A stretch of 64,000 bases of DNA from assembly GCA_016713085.1 (NCBI GenBank), contig JADJPV010000001.1, forward strand, positions 2,501,001-2,565,000, read 5' to 3'. The notes below the pieces were generated by a model. That model searched no databases, was not told the DNA's origin, and saw only the letters and a program-made list of their open reading frames with translations. The position numbers and the translations under genes were made by a program. The DNA is from Chitinophagaceae bacterium (GTDB lineage: Bacteria > Bacteroidota > Bacteroidia > Chitinophagales > Chitinophagaceae). This document shows, piece by piece, positions 37,580-45,751 of the stretch; within the stretch, counting starts at the first letter, position 1, and every line of letters begins with the position of its first letter.

Positions 37580-37896
37580 TAAAAGGCGATATTATTCTTG
37601 TGCCTTTTCCCTTCACAGATTTATCGGGAAGCAAAACAAGACCTGCACTTGTATTATATACAGACGAACGTGATGTAACAGTTGCTTTTATTTCTTCTCA
37701 GGCACAAATTGCCGCACTTACAGATATTTTGCTCAAGCCGGATGAATTGAACAGGTTAAAACAGGTTTCTGTTATCCGTTTGAGTAAGCTGGCAACTCTT
37801 GACAGAGACATTGTATTGGGTAAACTGGGCGAGCTTTCAAAAGAGCAGTTAGGCTCAGTGAATCAAAACCTGATAGCCTTATTCCAATTGGGTTAA
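37576..37896 (+). CDS. PemK/MazF-type toxin
   Basis: 106 residues starting on the ATGA overlap. The MazF-like start MIKGDIILVPFPFTDLSGSK (GDI..v.fPf.d..g.K.RPalvl) and the middle RPALVLYTDERDVTVAFISS are diagnostic of the PemK fold. Family members are mRNA or tRNA endoribonucleases inhibited by their antitoxin. The S/T and L-RPA residues of the active site are present. Expression is likely repressed by the pair itself. Confidence 0.8.
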   Translation: MIKGDIILVPFPFTDLSGSKTRPALVLYTDERDVTVAFISSQAQIAALTDILLKPDELNRLKQVSVIRLSKLATLDRDIVLGKLGELSKEQLGSVNQNLIALFQLG

Positions 37897-37921
37897 TTTG
37901 ATTTGTTGACGGCAGGAAATT

Positions 37922-37988
37922 TTCAAGGTCACAAATTGTGACCTTGAAGAATGGAAACTTGTTTTGAGGTTGCAAAATGAAACCTCAA
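37922..37988. repeat. two tandem inverted repeats after the toxin gene
   Basis: A 27-bp perfect palindrome (arm TTCAAGGTCACAA, centre A, 37922-37948) is followed 15 bases later by TTGAGGTT / AACCTCAA around a 9-base loop (37964-37988). The same stretch reads RSQIVTLKNGNLF on the plus strand, like part of an ORF6N-domain protein, so this may be a gene remnant. Confidence 0.6.
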
Positions 37989-38047
37989 GAGAAAACGGGC
38001 TTGATGAAGAAACTGCAGGATTTTTTTAAGAGAGATAGAAGACCTGG

Positions 38048-39106
38048 TTACTTCACAAAAATTGAAAAAGCACCTTGATCAACAGACCCCACTGACAGAG
38101 AGATAGGAATCCCATTTTTCCAAACTGTAGCTACCCAATTGCCATTGCCATCACCTCTTTTACCTCCTACGTAAACATCCGAACCTAAAACAAAAACTGA
38201 AAGTGCCATTGACGATTGATTTGGAATACCTCCTAACTCAACAGGGATACCATTTTTCCAAAGCTTTGCCTTGTATCCATAAGGAACATCTTCATACCCG
38301 GCAACATAAACATCATTATTTGTAACATAAACAGAGTAAGCAATATAAGTATTTGATTGACTGGGTAATGTTGTTGCATTTCCGTTTTTCCAAAGTCTTG
38401 CTACATATTTACCTCCTAAACTTTCATTCCCTGCAACAAAAACATCTGAGCCATCAACAAAAATTGAAAGGGCTTGTGAATTATTTAAAGTTGTTAGAAG
38501 ATTTGTTTCAATTTTTCCGTTTTTCCATACGACTGCCAATGCCGTAAAATTGTTATATGATGTATACCGATGTATTATTCCTGTTGCATAAACATCAGAT
38601 CCCGAAACAAATATTGAATTTACATAACTGCTGCTGTCCGAAATGTCTTTAGATAAGTTAAGTCCTGCACCATTTTTCCAAACACGGGCTGTCACATTAT
38701 TGTTAGTACGAATTTCTGCGCCCCCCACATATACATCTTGTCCTGATACATAAACTGATCTTGCATAAGATCCATTAGTTAAGCCTTGATTCAAGTCAGT
38801 TATATTGCCGTTTTTTAGTAGCCTTGCCTGTGTCTTACCTAAATAATTTTCATTAGCTGCTATGTAAACATCTGATCCGGAAACAAAGAGTGATTGAGGG
38901 GCATATGCAAAATCCAGAGTAGAATTTTTAGTTCCTGTCTGGTTCTTCCAAAACATACTATACCGGCTGCCATTTAGTGTTTCTATGTAGCCGGCTGAAT
39001 ATATTGTCGGCGTATTTTCGTTATTGCTTTTTTTGGAACAGGAAGCGGAAACTAGAAAAAAGAAAAGAGAGCTTAAGGTGGCGAAGTTTAAGAGGTAACG
39101 TATCAT
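38048..39106 (-). CDS. lipoprotein with tandem WKNG repeats
   Basis: 352 residues with a lipoprotein signal (MIRYLLNFATLSSLFFFLVS, then ASC). The whole mature part is about seven repeats of roughly 40-50 residues. Each has the pattern S-(I/V)-(F/Y)-V-S-G-S-D-V-Y-V-A-G, then a variable stretch, then AxLWKNGxxxxL. Such blades suggest a beta-propeller exposed on the cell surface. No catalytic residues stand out. The repeats differ enough from each other to be an old duplication. Confidence 0.82.
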   Translation of the reverse strand: MIRYLLNFATLSSLFFFLVSASCSKKSNNENTPTIYSAGYIETLNGSRYSMFWKNQTGTKNSTLDFAYAPQSLFVSGSDVYIAANENYLGKTQARLLKNGNITDLNQGLTNGSYARSVYVSGQDVYVGGAEIRTNNNVTARVWKNGAGLNLSKDISDSSSYVNSIFVSGSDVYATGIIHRYTSYNNFTALAVVWKNGKIETNLLTTLNNSQALSIFVDGSDVFVAGNESLGGKYVARLWKNGNATTLPSQSNTYIAYSVYVTNNDVYVAGYEDVPYGYKAKLWKNGIPVELGGIPNQSSMALSVFVLGSDVYVGGKRGDGNGNWVATVWKNGIPISLSVGSVDQGAFSIFVK

Positions 39107-39257
39107 TATTTCTAATTATTTCAGGTACAAGAAATAGAGTATTCAAAAGTAAATACTGTATGATTTAAATAAAGGATATAACAGGTAATTATTTTTACTA
39201 TTTGATATTCCTGGTTTTGCAAACTGGTCCTTTTCTTGAATTGTAATTCCTTCACCT

Positions 39258-39398
39258 AAGGGCTGCCGGATTGCAGCGGCACCACAGCGTAGCGGAGGTA
39301 CAGCGAAAAGCCGGAACCGTTGCTGAATAATATACAAACAGACCATAGCCCCACATTTTTTCGTGTAAATCCGTGTAACCTGCCTGTCGGAAGGTAGG
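39258..39398. repeat. cluster of REP-like elements in the suf leader
   Basis: Stretch 39107-39539 has no gene. At 39261-39325 is a GC-rich block with GGCACC/GGAGGT-type short inverted repeats (GCAGCGGCACCACAGCG, AGCGGAGGTACAGCG). At 39379-39398 is an imperfect palindrome CCTGCCTGTCGGAAGGTAGG. Both have the look of dispersed elements, and differ sharply in composition from the AT-rich surroundings. Confidence 0.55.
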
Positions 39399-39448
39399 TT
39401 CGTGGCAAACATTTTCAAAATTTCCCCACATTTTCCGCTTTTCGACAC

Positions 39449-39496
39449 AATCTGTACTTTTTAGTATAGATTAATCTGTACTTTTGTGTACAGATT
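39449..39496. promoter_or_regulatory. tandem operator and promoter of the suf operon
   Basis: Two directly adjacent 24-bp dyads: AATCTGTAC-n6-GTATAGATT (39449-39472, one mismatch) and AATCTGTAC-n6-GTACAGATT (39473-39496, perfect). The second contains TACTTTTG (39479-39486), a perfect -7 box, and the first covers the -33 region. The operon ends with an Rrf2 gene, so this is its probable binding site; bound protein would block the promoter. Confidence 0.75.
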
Positions 39497-39539
39497 GAAT
39501 GTTGAATATTTAAGAGTAACTGATTAAACAAAATGAATC

Positions 39540-40985
39540 ATGAGTGAAATGCTCAATACATTGGAGCAAACCGCCCTCAGTGAGTACAAGTACGGCTGGG
39601 TTACGGATATTGAAGCTGATGAAGCTCCTCCGGGACTTAGCGAGGATATTGTACGCTTTATCAGCGCCAAAAAGAATGAACCTGAGTGGATGCTCGAATG
39701 GCGGCTGAAAGCTTACCGGCACTGGCTGAAAATGACAGAACCAACTTGGTCGAATGTGCACTATCCGAAAATTGATTACCAGTCCATCAAATATTACAGT
39801 GCCCCCAAGCAAAAGGTAACGGTTAACAGCTTGGATGAAATTGATCCTGAGCTAAGAGCAACATTTGAAAAACTCGGCATTTCATTAGACGAGCAAAAAC
39901 GTTTAAGTGGTGTGGCAGTTGATGCGGTAATTGATTCGGTTTCTATTGCAACAACTTTAAAACGCAATTAGCCGAGCTGGGAATTATTTTCTGCAGCATG
40001 AGCGAAGCCATCAAGGAACATCCTGAACTTATCAAAAAATGGCTGGGTTCTGTTGTACCAATGACGGATAATTATTTTACTGCTCTCAATAGTGCTGTGT
40101 TCAGCGATGGAAGTTTCTGTTATATTCCAAAAGGTGTGAAGTCGCCCATGGAATTGAGCACTTACTTCCGTATCAACGCCGAAAATACAGGACAGTTTGA
40201 ACGTACATTAATTGTGGCTGAAGAATCAAGCTATGTAAGTTATCTCGAAGGTTGTACGGCTCCCATGCGTGACGAAAATCAACTGCATGCTGCGGTTGTA
40301 GAAATTGTTGCACTCGATAATGCAGAAGTAAAATATTCAACCGTGCAGAACTGGTATCCTGGTAATAAAGAAGGCAAAGGCGGTATTTACAATTTTGTAA
40401 CCAAGCGTGGTATCTGTGCAGGTGTAAATTCAAAGATCAGCTGGACACAGGTTGAAACAGGAAGTGCTGTTACATGGAAGTATCCAAGTGTGATTTTGAA
40501 GGATGATAACAGCCAGGGTGAATTTTATTCTGTTGCAGTAACCAATAATTATCAGCAGGCCGATACTGGCAGCAAGATGATGCACATTGGTAAAAACACA
40601 AGAAGCCGCATTGTATCCAAAAGGTATTTCAGCGGGCTTCAGTCAAAACTCTTACCGTGGTTTAGTGCAGGTTGGTAAGAATGCAGTCAACGCAAGAAAC
40701 TTTTCTCAGTGCGATAGTTTGCTGCTGGGTGATAAATGCGGTGCTCATACATTTCCGTATATAGAAGTAAAGAACAGTACAGCGCAGGTTGAACACGAAG
40801 CAACAACTTCAAAGATTGGTGAAGACCAGATCTTTTATTGTAATCAGCGTGGACTGGATACTGAAACCGCCGTTGCATTAATCATTAATGGTTTTGCAAA
40901 AGAAGTAATGAATCAGCTGCCGATGGAGTTTGCAGTAGAAGCACAAAAGCTGCTGGCTATTTCACTGGAAGGAAGTGTAGGGTAA
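39540..40985 (+). CDS. sufB: Fe-S cluster assembly scaffold SufB, two frameshifts
   Basis: SufB is the scaffold of the SufBC2D complex. It starts [20 protein letters not shown]; the family landmarks [50 protein letters not shown] and [20 protein letters not shown] are all there. The first break near 39957 needs one T ([20 protein letters not shown]), the second near 40620 needs one A removed ([20 protein letters not shown]). With both repaired the protein is about 481 residues, the normal length. An essential-type gene, so error is the likely cause. Confidence 0.93.
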
Positions 40986-40988
40986 AAA

Positions 40989-41010
40989 CCCCTCCGCCCC
41001 TAAAGGGGGA
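40989..41010 (-). repeat. palindromic GC-rich repeat after sufB
   Basis: CCCCTCCGCCCCTAAAGGGG plus GA, the reverse orientation of the CCCCTTTAGGGG repeat at 11153 and 54325. It begins 3 bases after the sufB stop. Confidence 0.75.
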
Positions 41011-41097
41011 CTGTTAACACTCAAAGTGAATGTTGCAGTATAAAAATTTGGAGTTCTTTTTTTGTTGATCAGGCGATAGAACAGGAATTAAACTTCT

Positions 41098-41117
41098 GTT
41101 GCGTCGCACTCTTGTAC
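41098..41117 (-). repeat. gtacaagagtgcgacgcaac dispersed repeat, inverted copy
   Basis: Exact reverse complement of 19387-19406, in the 241-base sufB-sufC gap, which otherwise holds two palindromic repeats and no gene. Confidence 0.7.
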
Positions 41118-41183
41118 TGTTGAAATTTTATTCATCAGTTGAAAAGTAAAAAATCATTGTTCAATTTATAAACAAATGCCCGA

Positions 41184-41220
41184 CCTCCCTCTCTGCAGGA
41201 GAGGGAACGAGGGAGAGGCT
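41184..41220 (+). repeat. type-B palindromic repeat supplying the sufC leader
   Basis: CCTCCCTCTCTGCAGGAGAG then GGAACGAGGGAGAGGCT. It ends 6 bases before the sufC ATG; its purine run GAGGGAGAGG is the only Shine-Dalgarno-like sequence there. Confidence 0.75.
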
Positions 41221-41226
41221 TAAATC

Positions 41227-41991
41227 ATGTTAAGTATTAAAAATTTACAGGCACGTATTGAAGAAAAGGAAATCTTAAGAGGAATCAACCTCGATATTAA
41301 ACCGGGAGAAGTACATGCTATCATGGGTCCCAACGGAAGTGGTAAATCAACACTGGCTTCTGTATTAGCCGGCCGTGCTGATTATGAAGTTACCGGTGGC
41401 AGTGTTGAATTTTTAGGAAAAGATCTGTTAGAGCTTTCTCCTGAAGACCGTGCAAGAGAAGGTTTGTTCTTAGCGTTTCAGTACCCCATTGAAATTCCGG
41501 GTGTAAGTACCACCAACTTTATTAAAACAGCAGTGAATGAAGTGCGTAAGTATCGTGGTGAAGAACCAATGGATGCAGTTGCATTTTTAAAGCTGATGAA
41601 AGAAAGAATGAAACTGGTAAATATTGATCAGTCATTGTTAAGCCGTTCATTGAATGAAGGGTTTAGCGGTGGTGAGAAGAAGCGGAATGAAATTTTCCAG
41701 ATGGCCATGCTTGAGCCAAGACTGGCAATATTGGATGAAACAGACAGCGGCTTGGATATTGATGCACTCCGTATTGTAGCTGAAGGTGTAAACAAACTGA
41801 AGTCGAAAGACAACGCAACATTAGTGATTACTCACTATCAGCGTTTACTTGATTACATCGTTCCTGACTATGTACACATTCTTTACAAAGGACGTATTGT
41901 AAAAACTGGCGGAAAAGAACTGGCATTGGTACTGGAAGAAAAAGGATATGATTTTATTAAAGAAGAATTGGGCGAAGAAGTTGAAGCCTGA
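41227..41991 (+). CDS. sufC: Fe-S cluster assembly ATPase SufC
   Basis: 254-residue soluble ABC ATPase that drives the SufBC2D complex. Walker A GPNGSGKST, signature FSGGEKKRNE, Walker B LAILDETDSGLD and the switch His in VITHYQRLL are all normal. Intact. It follows sufB after a repeat-rich gap and precedes sufD by 76 bases. Confidence 0.96.
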   Translation: MLSIKNLQARIEEKEILRGINLDIKPGEVHAIMGPNGSGKSTLASVLAGRADYEVTGGSVEFLGKDLLELSPEDRAREGLFLAFQYPIEIPGVSTTNFIKTAVNEVRKYRGEEPMDAVAFLKLMKERMKLVNIDQSLLSRSLNEGFSGGEKKRNEIFQMAMLEPRLAILDETDSGLDIDALRIVAEGVNKLKSKDNATLVITHYQRLLDYIVPDYVHILYKGRIVKTGGKELALVLEEKGYDFIKEELGEEVEA

Positions 41992-42067
41992 TAATGCCCT
42001 GGCTGCAGGGAATTAAATTAAGAATCAATCAGGTTGCTGAGCAGCCTCACGGAAAAGACTAAAAGTT

Positions 42068-43390
42068 ATGTCAGAATTAAAGGAACTAATAAACGATAAA
42101 TACGCCGAACAGAAGTTCAGTGGAAATGGTGCTTTGCAAAGTCTCAGCAACAAAGGCTTTGAAGCATTTGCTGAACTGGGCATCCCTACTGTAAAGCATG
42201 AGGAATGGAAGTACACAAGGATCAGCAGTGTGCTTGGTAAAGATTTTTCATACGCAACTAATGCGACAGTTATTACTGAAACAGATGTGAATGAATTTCG
42301 TTTGCCGGGAAATGAACATGCGAATGAACTGGTATTTGTAAATGGAATTTATCAATCGAAGTTATCAACCATCCGTTCATCAGCTGATGAACTGGTGATT
42401 ATGCCGTTGAGCGAAGCTGCAAAAGGAGAATACAAATCGATTGTAGATAATAATCTTGGTCACAGTGCATCTTATCATAAAGACGGCATCAATGCATTGA
42501 ACAATGCATTTGCACACCAGGGTTTGTTCATCTCCATCAAAAAAAATAAAGCTGTTGAACATCCATTGTACTGTTATTATATCAATGATGCAAGAACGGT
42601 AAGTGTGTTTTCCCAGCCACGTACATTGATTCATGTAAATGTAAACGCAGAAGTGAAACTGGTGGAAGAAGAAGTAACACTTGGCAGCAGCGATTCCTTC
42701 ATCAATAAGATTTCAGAAATAGTAGTGGAAGAAAACGCACAGGTTCATATTTACAAAATACAGAACGAAGACAGTCACAGCAGCTGTGTAAAAACAACGC
42801 ATGTGCGGCAGGTGGGAGTGAGTAAAGTGAATTCAGTAACCATTACACTGAATGGCGGAGTGATCCGCAATAATCTCAACTTCATTTTAGAAGCACCCGG
42901 TTGCGAAAGCAATATGTATGGTTTGTATTGTGTAAAAGGAAGTACACATGTTGACAATCACACCATCGTGGATAATCAGATGCCCAACAGTTTAAGCAAT
43001 GAATTGTACAAAGGGATTATTGATGAAAATGCTACAGCTGTCTTCAACGGGAAAATATTTGTACGCAAGGATGCACAGAAAACAAATGCTTACCAGAGTA
43101 ATAAGAATGTATTGTTAAGCGATACTGCCACCATCAACACTAAACCTCAGCTGGAAATTTTTGCAGATGATGTAAAATGTTCGCATGGATGTACGGTTGG
43201 CCGTTTGGATGAAGAAGCCTTATTCTATTTGCGAGCAAGAGGTATTGGTGAAAAAGCTGCAAAAGCTTTATTGCTGCATGCGTTTGCAGGTGAAATACTC
43301 GATAAGATTGAACTGAAACCGATCCGTGATTATGCAGACAGGATCATTTCTGAAAGACTTGATTTTGAGAATCAACTATTAACAGATTAA
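42068..43390 (+). CDS. sufD: Fe-S cluster assembly protein SufD
   Basis: 440 residues of the SufB/SufD beta-helix family. The N-terminal helical part is typical of SufD (FAELGIPTVKHEEWKYTRIS). The core ends with GIIDENATAVFNGKIFVRKD, NTKPQLEIFADDVKCSHGCT and VGRLDEEALFYLRARGIGEK. It lacks the SufB catalytic Glu region and acts as the partner subunit. It ends 2 bases before sufS. Confidence 0.95.
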   Translation: MSELKELINDKYAEQKFSGNGALQSLSNKGFEAFAELGIPTVKHEEWKYTRISSVLGKDFSYATNATVITETDVNEFRLPGNEHANELVFVNGIYQSKLSTIRSSADELVIMPLSEAAKGEYKSIVDNNLGHSASYHKDGINALNNAFAHQGLFISIKKNKAVEHPLYCYYINDARTVSVFSQPRTLIHVNVNAEVKLVEEEVTLGSSDSFINKISEIVVEENAQVHIYKIQNEDSHSSCVKTTHVRQVGVSKVNSVTITLNGGVIRNNLNFILEAPGCESNMYGLYCVKGSTHVDNHTIVDNQMPNSLSNELYKGIIDENATAVFNGKIFVRKDAQKTNAYQSNKNVLLSDTATINTKPQLEIFADDVKCSHGCTVGRLDEEALFYLRARGIGEKAAKALLLHAFAGEILDKIELKPIRDYADRIISERLDFENQLLTD

Positions 43391-43392
43391 CT

Positions 43393-44634
43393 ATGCCGAA
43401 TACAGCCCTTTATATAGCATTTGATGTTGAGCTGATCAGGAAACATTTCCCTGTGCTGAACAGGAAAGTGAAGGATAAGCCATTGGTTTATTTTGATAAT
43501 GCTGCTACCACGCAAAAGCCGCAGGCAGTAATTGATGCATTGGTGAATTACTATTCAAACTACAATGCAAATATTCACCGTGGTATTCATTCGCTGGCAG
43601 AAGAAGCAACAGCAGCCTATGAAGCAACAAGGGATACCGTGCAGAGATTTATCAATGCCGGTCATCGGGAAGAAATTATTTTCACCAGAGGAGTAACAGA
43701 GAGCATCAACCTTGTTGCCTATACATGGGCAAGAACAAATTTGAAAGCAGGTGATGAAATCATCATCAGCGGCATGGAGCACCACAGCAATATTGTTCCC
43801 TGGCAGCTGATTACAGAAATGACAGGTGCAAAGTTGAAAGTGATTCCAATTGATGATAACGGTGAATTAATGATGGAGGAATTTCACAAGCTGCTGAATG
43901 AAAAAGTAAAACTGGTTTCTGTTGTGCATGCTTCCAATTCATTGGGAACAATCAATCCCGTAAAAGAAATCATTGATGCAGCACATAAGATCGGAGCAAT
44001 CGTAATGCTGGATGGCGCACAGTCAACTGTTCACCTTGATATTGATGTGCAGGAACTTGATTGCGATTTTTTTGCGATCAGTTCTCATAAGGTATACGGT
44101 CCAACAGGTATTGGTGTGTTATATGGGAAAAGAGAATTACTGGAAGCAATGCCGCCATTCATGGGTGGAGGAGAGATGATTAAAGATGTAACATTCGAAA
44201 AAACAACCTGGAATGAATTGCCTTACAAGTTTGAAGCAGGCACACCCAATATTGCTGATACAGTTGCATTGAAAGCTGCCATTGATTTTGTAGAACGTAT
44301 TGGTAAAAAACAGGTTCGTCGTCATGAAGAAGAGCTGCTGCAGTATGCAACAGAACAATTAGAATCAATTGATGGCATCCGTATAATTGGAAAAGCAAAA
44401 CAAAAAGTAAGTGTCGCTTCTTTTGTTGTGGATGGTGTTCATCCGCAGGACCTGGGAATTATGTTAGATAACCAGGGAGTTGCTGTTAGAACAGGTCATC
44501 ATTGCACACAACCATTGATGAACCGTTTTGGTATTCCCGGTACAACAAGAGCAAGTTTTGCGATGTACAATACAAAGGATGAAATTGATGTGATGATAGC
44601 AGGATTAAATAAAGCAATTAAGATGTTGAGATAG
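43393..44634 (+). CDS. sufS: cysteine desulfurase SufS
   Basis: 413 residues, fold-type I PLP enzyme of group II desulfurases. It takes sulfur from cysteine as a persulfide. Visible: LVYFDNAATTQKPQAVIDAL, GMEHHSNIVPWQ, the PLP lysine in AISSHKVYGPTGIGVLYGK, and the active-site Cys in VRTGHHCTQPLMNRF. It follows sufD by 2 bases and hands sulfur to SufE downstream. Confidence 0.96.
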   Translation: MPNTALYIAFDVELIRKHFPVLNRKVKDKPLVYFDNAATTQKPQAVIDALVNYYSNYNANIHRGIHSLAEEATAAYEATRDTVQRFINAGHREEIIFTRGVTESINLVAYTWARTNLKAGDEIIISGMEHHSNIVPWQLITEMTGAKLKVIPIDDNGELMMEEFHKLLNEKVKLVSVVHASNSLGTINPVKEIIDAAHKIGAIVMLDGAQSTVHLDIDVQELDCDFFAISSHKVYGPTGIGVLYGKRELLEAMPPFMGGGEMIKDVTFEKTTWNELPYKFEAGTPNIADTVALKAAIDFVERIGKKQVRRHEEELLQYATEQLESIDGIRIIGKAKQKVSVASFVVDGVHPQDLGIMLDNQGVAVRTGHHCTQPLMNRFGIPGTTRASFAMYNTKDEIDVMIAGLNKAIKMLR

Positions 44635-44636
44635 AA

Positions 44637-44662
44637 GCCCCCTCTAACTCCCCAAGGGAGGA
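44637..44662 (+). repeat. type-A palindromic repeat after sufS
   Basis: GCCCCCTCTAACTCCCCAAG followed by GGAGGA, starting 3 bases after the sufS stop. Confidence 0.7.
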
Positions 44663-44768
44663 TAGGATGCAGCCATTAAAGGTTTTATGAATGATTGAGT
44701 AGTTGAAATGTGAAGAGTAGAGATTTAAAGTTGATGTGGAAGAACAAATTGTTTATTAAAAATACAAA

Positions 44769-44791
44769 GCCCTCTCTACCAGAGAGGAGGA
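44769..44791 (+). repeat. type-B palindromic repeat before sufE
   Basis: GCCCTCTCTACCAGAGAGGA then GGA. CCTCTCT and AGAGAGG pair. Its right arm AGAGAGGAGGA lies 17 bases before the sufE start and is purine-rich. Confidence 0.7.
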
Positions 44792-44807
44792 AATGTCAGA
44801 AGCCTGA

Positions 44808-45296
44808 ATGAAATCAATAGCAGCAATAGAGGAAGAAATAGTTGAAGATTTTTCTCTTTTTGATACCTGGGATGAAAAGTATGAATACATCATCGACATG
44901 GGAAAGAAGCTGAAGCCTTTGGAAGATGAGTATAAAAAAGATGGAAACAAAATCAAAGGCTGCCAGAGTACAGTGTGGATGATCAGTGAGTTTAAAGATG
45001 GGAAAGTGGTTTACCGTGCTGAAAGCGATGCAGTAATTGTAAAGGGATTGGTGAGTATGCTGATTCGTGTATTAAGCGGACATGCACCACAGGAAATTAT
45101 TGATGCCAAGCTGGACTTTATTGATAAGATTGGTATGAAGCAGCACCTGGCACAAACAAGAAGCAATGGTTTGTTAAGCATGGTGAAACAAATGAAATTG
45201 GACGCAACAGTTTATTTAGCACAACAACAACTCCCCCCCCCAAATGAGGGGCTAAGCAGAGCGCTTGTGACAAATGTTGAACAATACTATAGCTGA
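44808..45296 (+). CDS. sufE: sulfur acceptor SufE, with repeat-coded C-terminal extension
   Basis: 162 residues. SufE accepts persulfide from SufS; the acceptor Cys is in KIKGCQSTVWM. The normal domain ends near residue 140 (RSNGLLSMVKQMKLDA). The last 20 or so residues (QQQLPPPNEGLSRALVTN) are coded by a C9 palindromic repeat at 45231-45253 and are absent from typical SufE. The start at ATG 44808 fits the conserved IEEEIVEDFSLFDTWDEKYE. Confidence 0.93.
   Translation: MKSIAAIEEEIVEDFSLFDTWDEKYEYIIDMGKKLKPLEDEYKKDGNKIKGCQSTVWMISEFKDGKVVYRAESDAVIVKGLVSMLIRVLSGHAPQEIIDAKLDFIDKIGMKQHLAQTRSNGLLSMVKQMKLDATVYLAQQQLPPPNEGLSRALVTNVEQYYS
45231..45253 (+). repeat. palindromic repeat inside the sufE 3' end
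   Basis: CTCCCCCCCCCAAATGAGGG then GCT, read as LPPPNEG in the sufE frame. The arms CCCC and GGGG flank AAATGA. Confidence 0.6.
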
Positions 45297-45355
45297 TGAA
45301 TGAAAGAGGAGTGTTGAAATGCTGAATTACAAAAGATAATAAAAAAACAAAGGCT

Positions 45356-45396
45356 CGGCCTCCCTCTCTACCGGAGAGGGAACGAGGGAGAGGCTT
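45356..45396 (+). repeat. type-B palindromic repeat abutting the DUF59 start codon
   Basis: CGGCCTCCCTCTCTACCGGA then GAGGGAACGAGGGAGAGGCT and T. It is nearly identical to 41184-41220 and ends on the base before ATG 45397, so the ribosome-binding sequence comes from the repeat. Confidence 0.8.
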
Positions 45397-45708
45397 ATGA
45401 ATACAGAAGCAATAAAAGAAAAAATCATCGAGAAAGTGCAAACGGTATTTGATCCGGAGTTGCCGGTGAATATTTATGATCTGGGTCTCATCTATAATGT
45501 AGATGTAAATGAGAAAGGTTATGCGCAGATCACAATGACGTTAACAGCACCCAGTTGCCCGGCTGCACAATCATTACCTGTGGAAGTGGATCAGAAAGTA
45601 AGAGAAGTGGAAGGAGTGACAGATGTAAACGTAATGATTACCTGGACACCGAAATGGGATAAGAGTATGATGAGCGAAGTGGCAGCGTTGGAATTAGGAT
45701 TTATGTAA
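45397..45708 (+). CDS. DUF59/MIP18-family Fe-S assembly protein (SufT/PaaD-like)
   Basis: 103 residues of the MIP18/DUF59 fold, usually coded in suf operons and linked to Fe-S maturation. The motif VFDPELPVNIYDLGLIYNVD (DPE.P..i.dLGlv) and the Cys-containing TLTAPSCPAAQSLPVEVDQ are typical, as is TWTPKWDKSMMSE near the end. The start abuts a palindromic repeat. Confidence 0.93.
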   Translation: MNTEAIKEKIIEKVQTVFDPELPVNIYDLGLIYNVDVNEKGYAQITMTLTAPSCPAAQSLPVEVDQKVREVEGVTDVNVMITWTPKWDKSMMSEVAALELGFM

Positions 45709-45751
45709 TGACTTGCCCCTGCCTTCAGGATGGGGAATAAAATAAATAATT

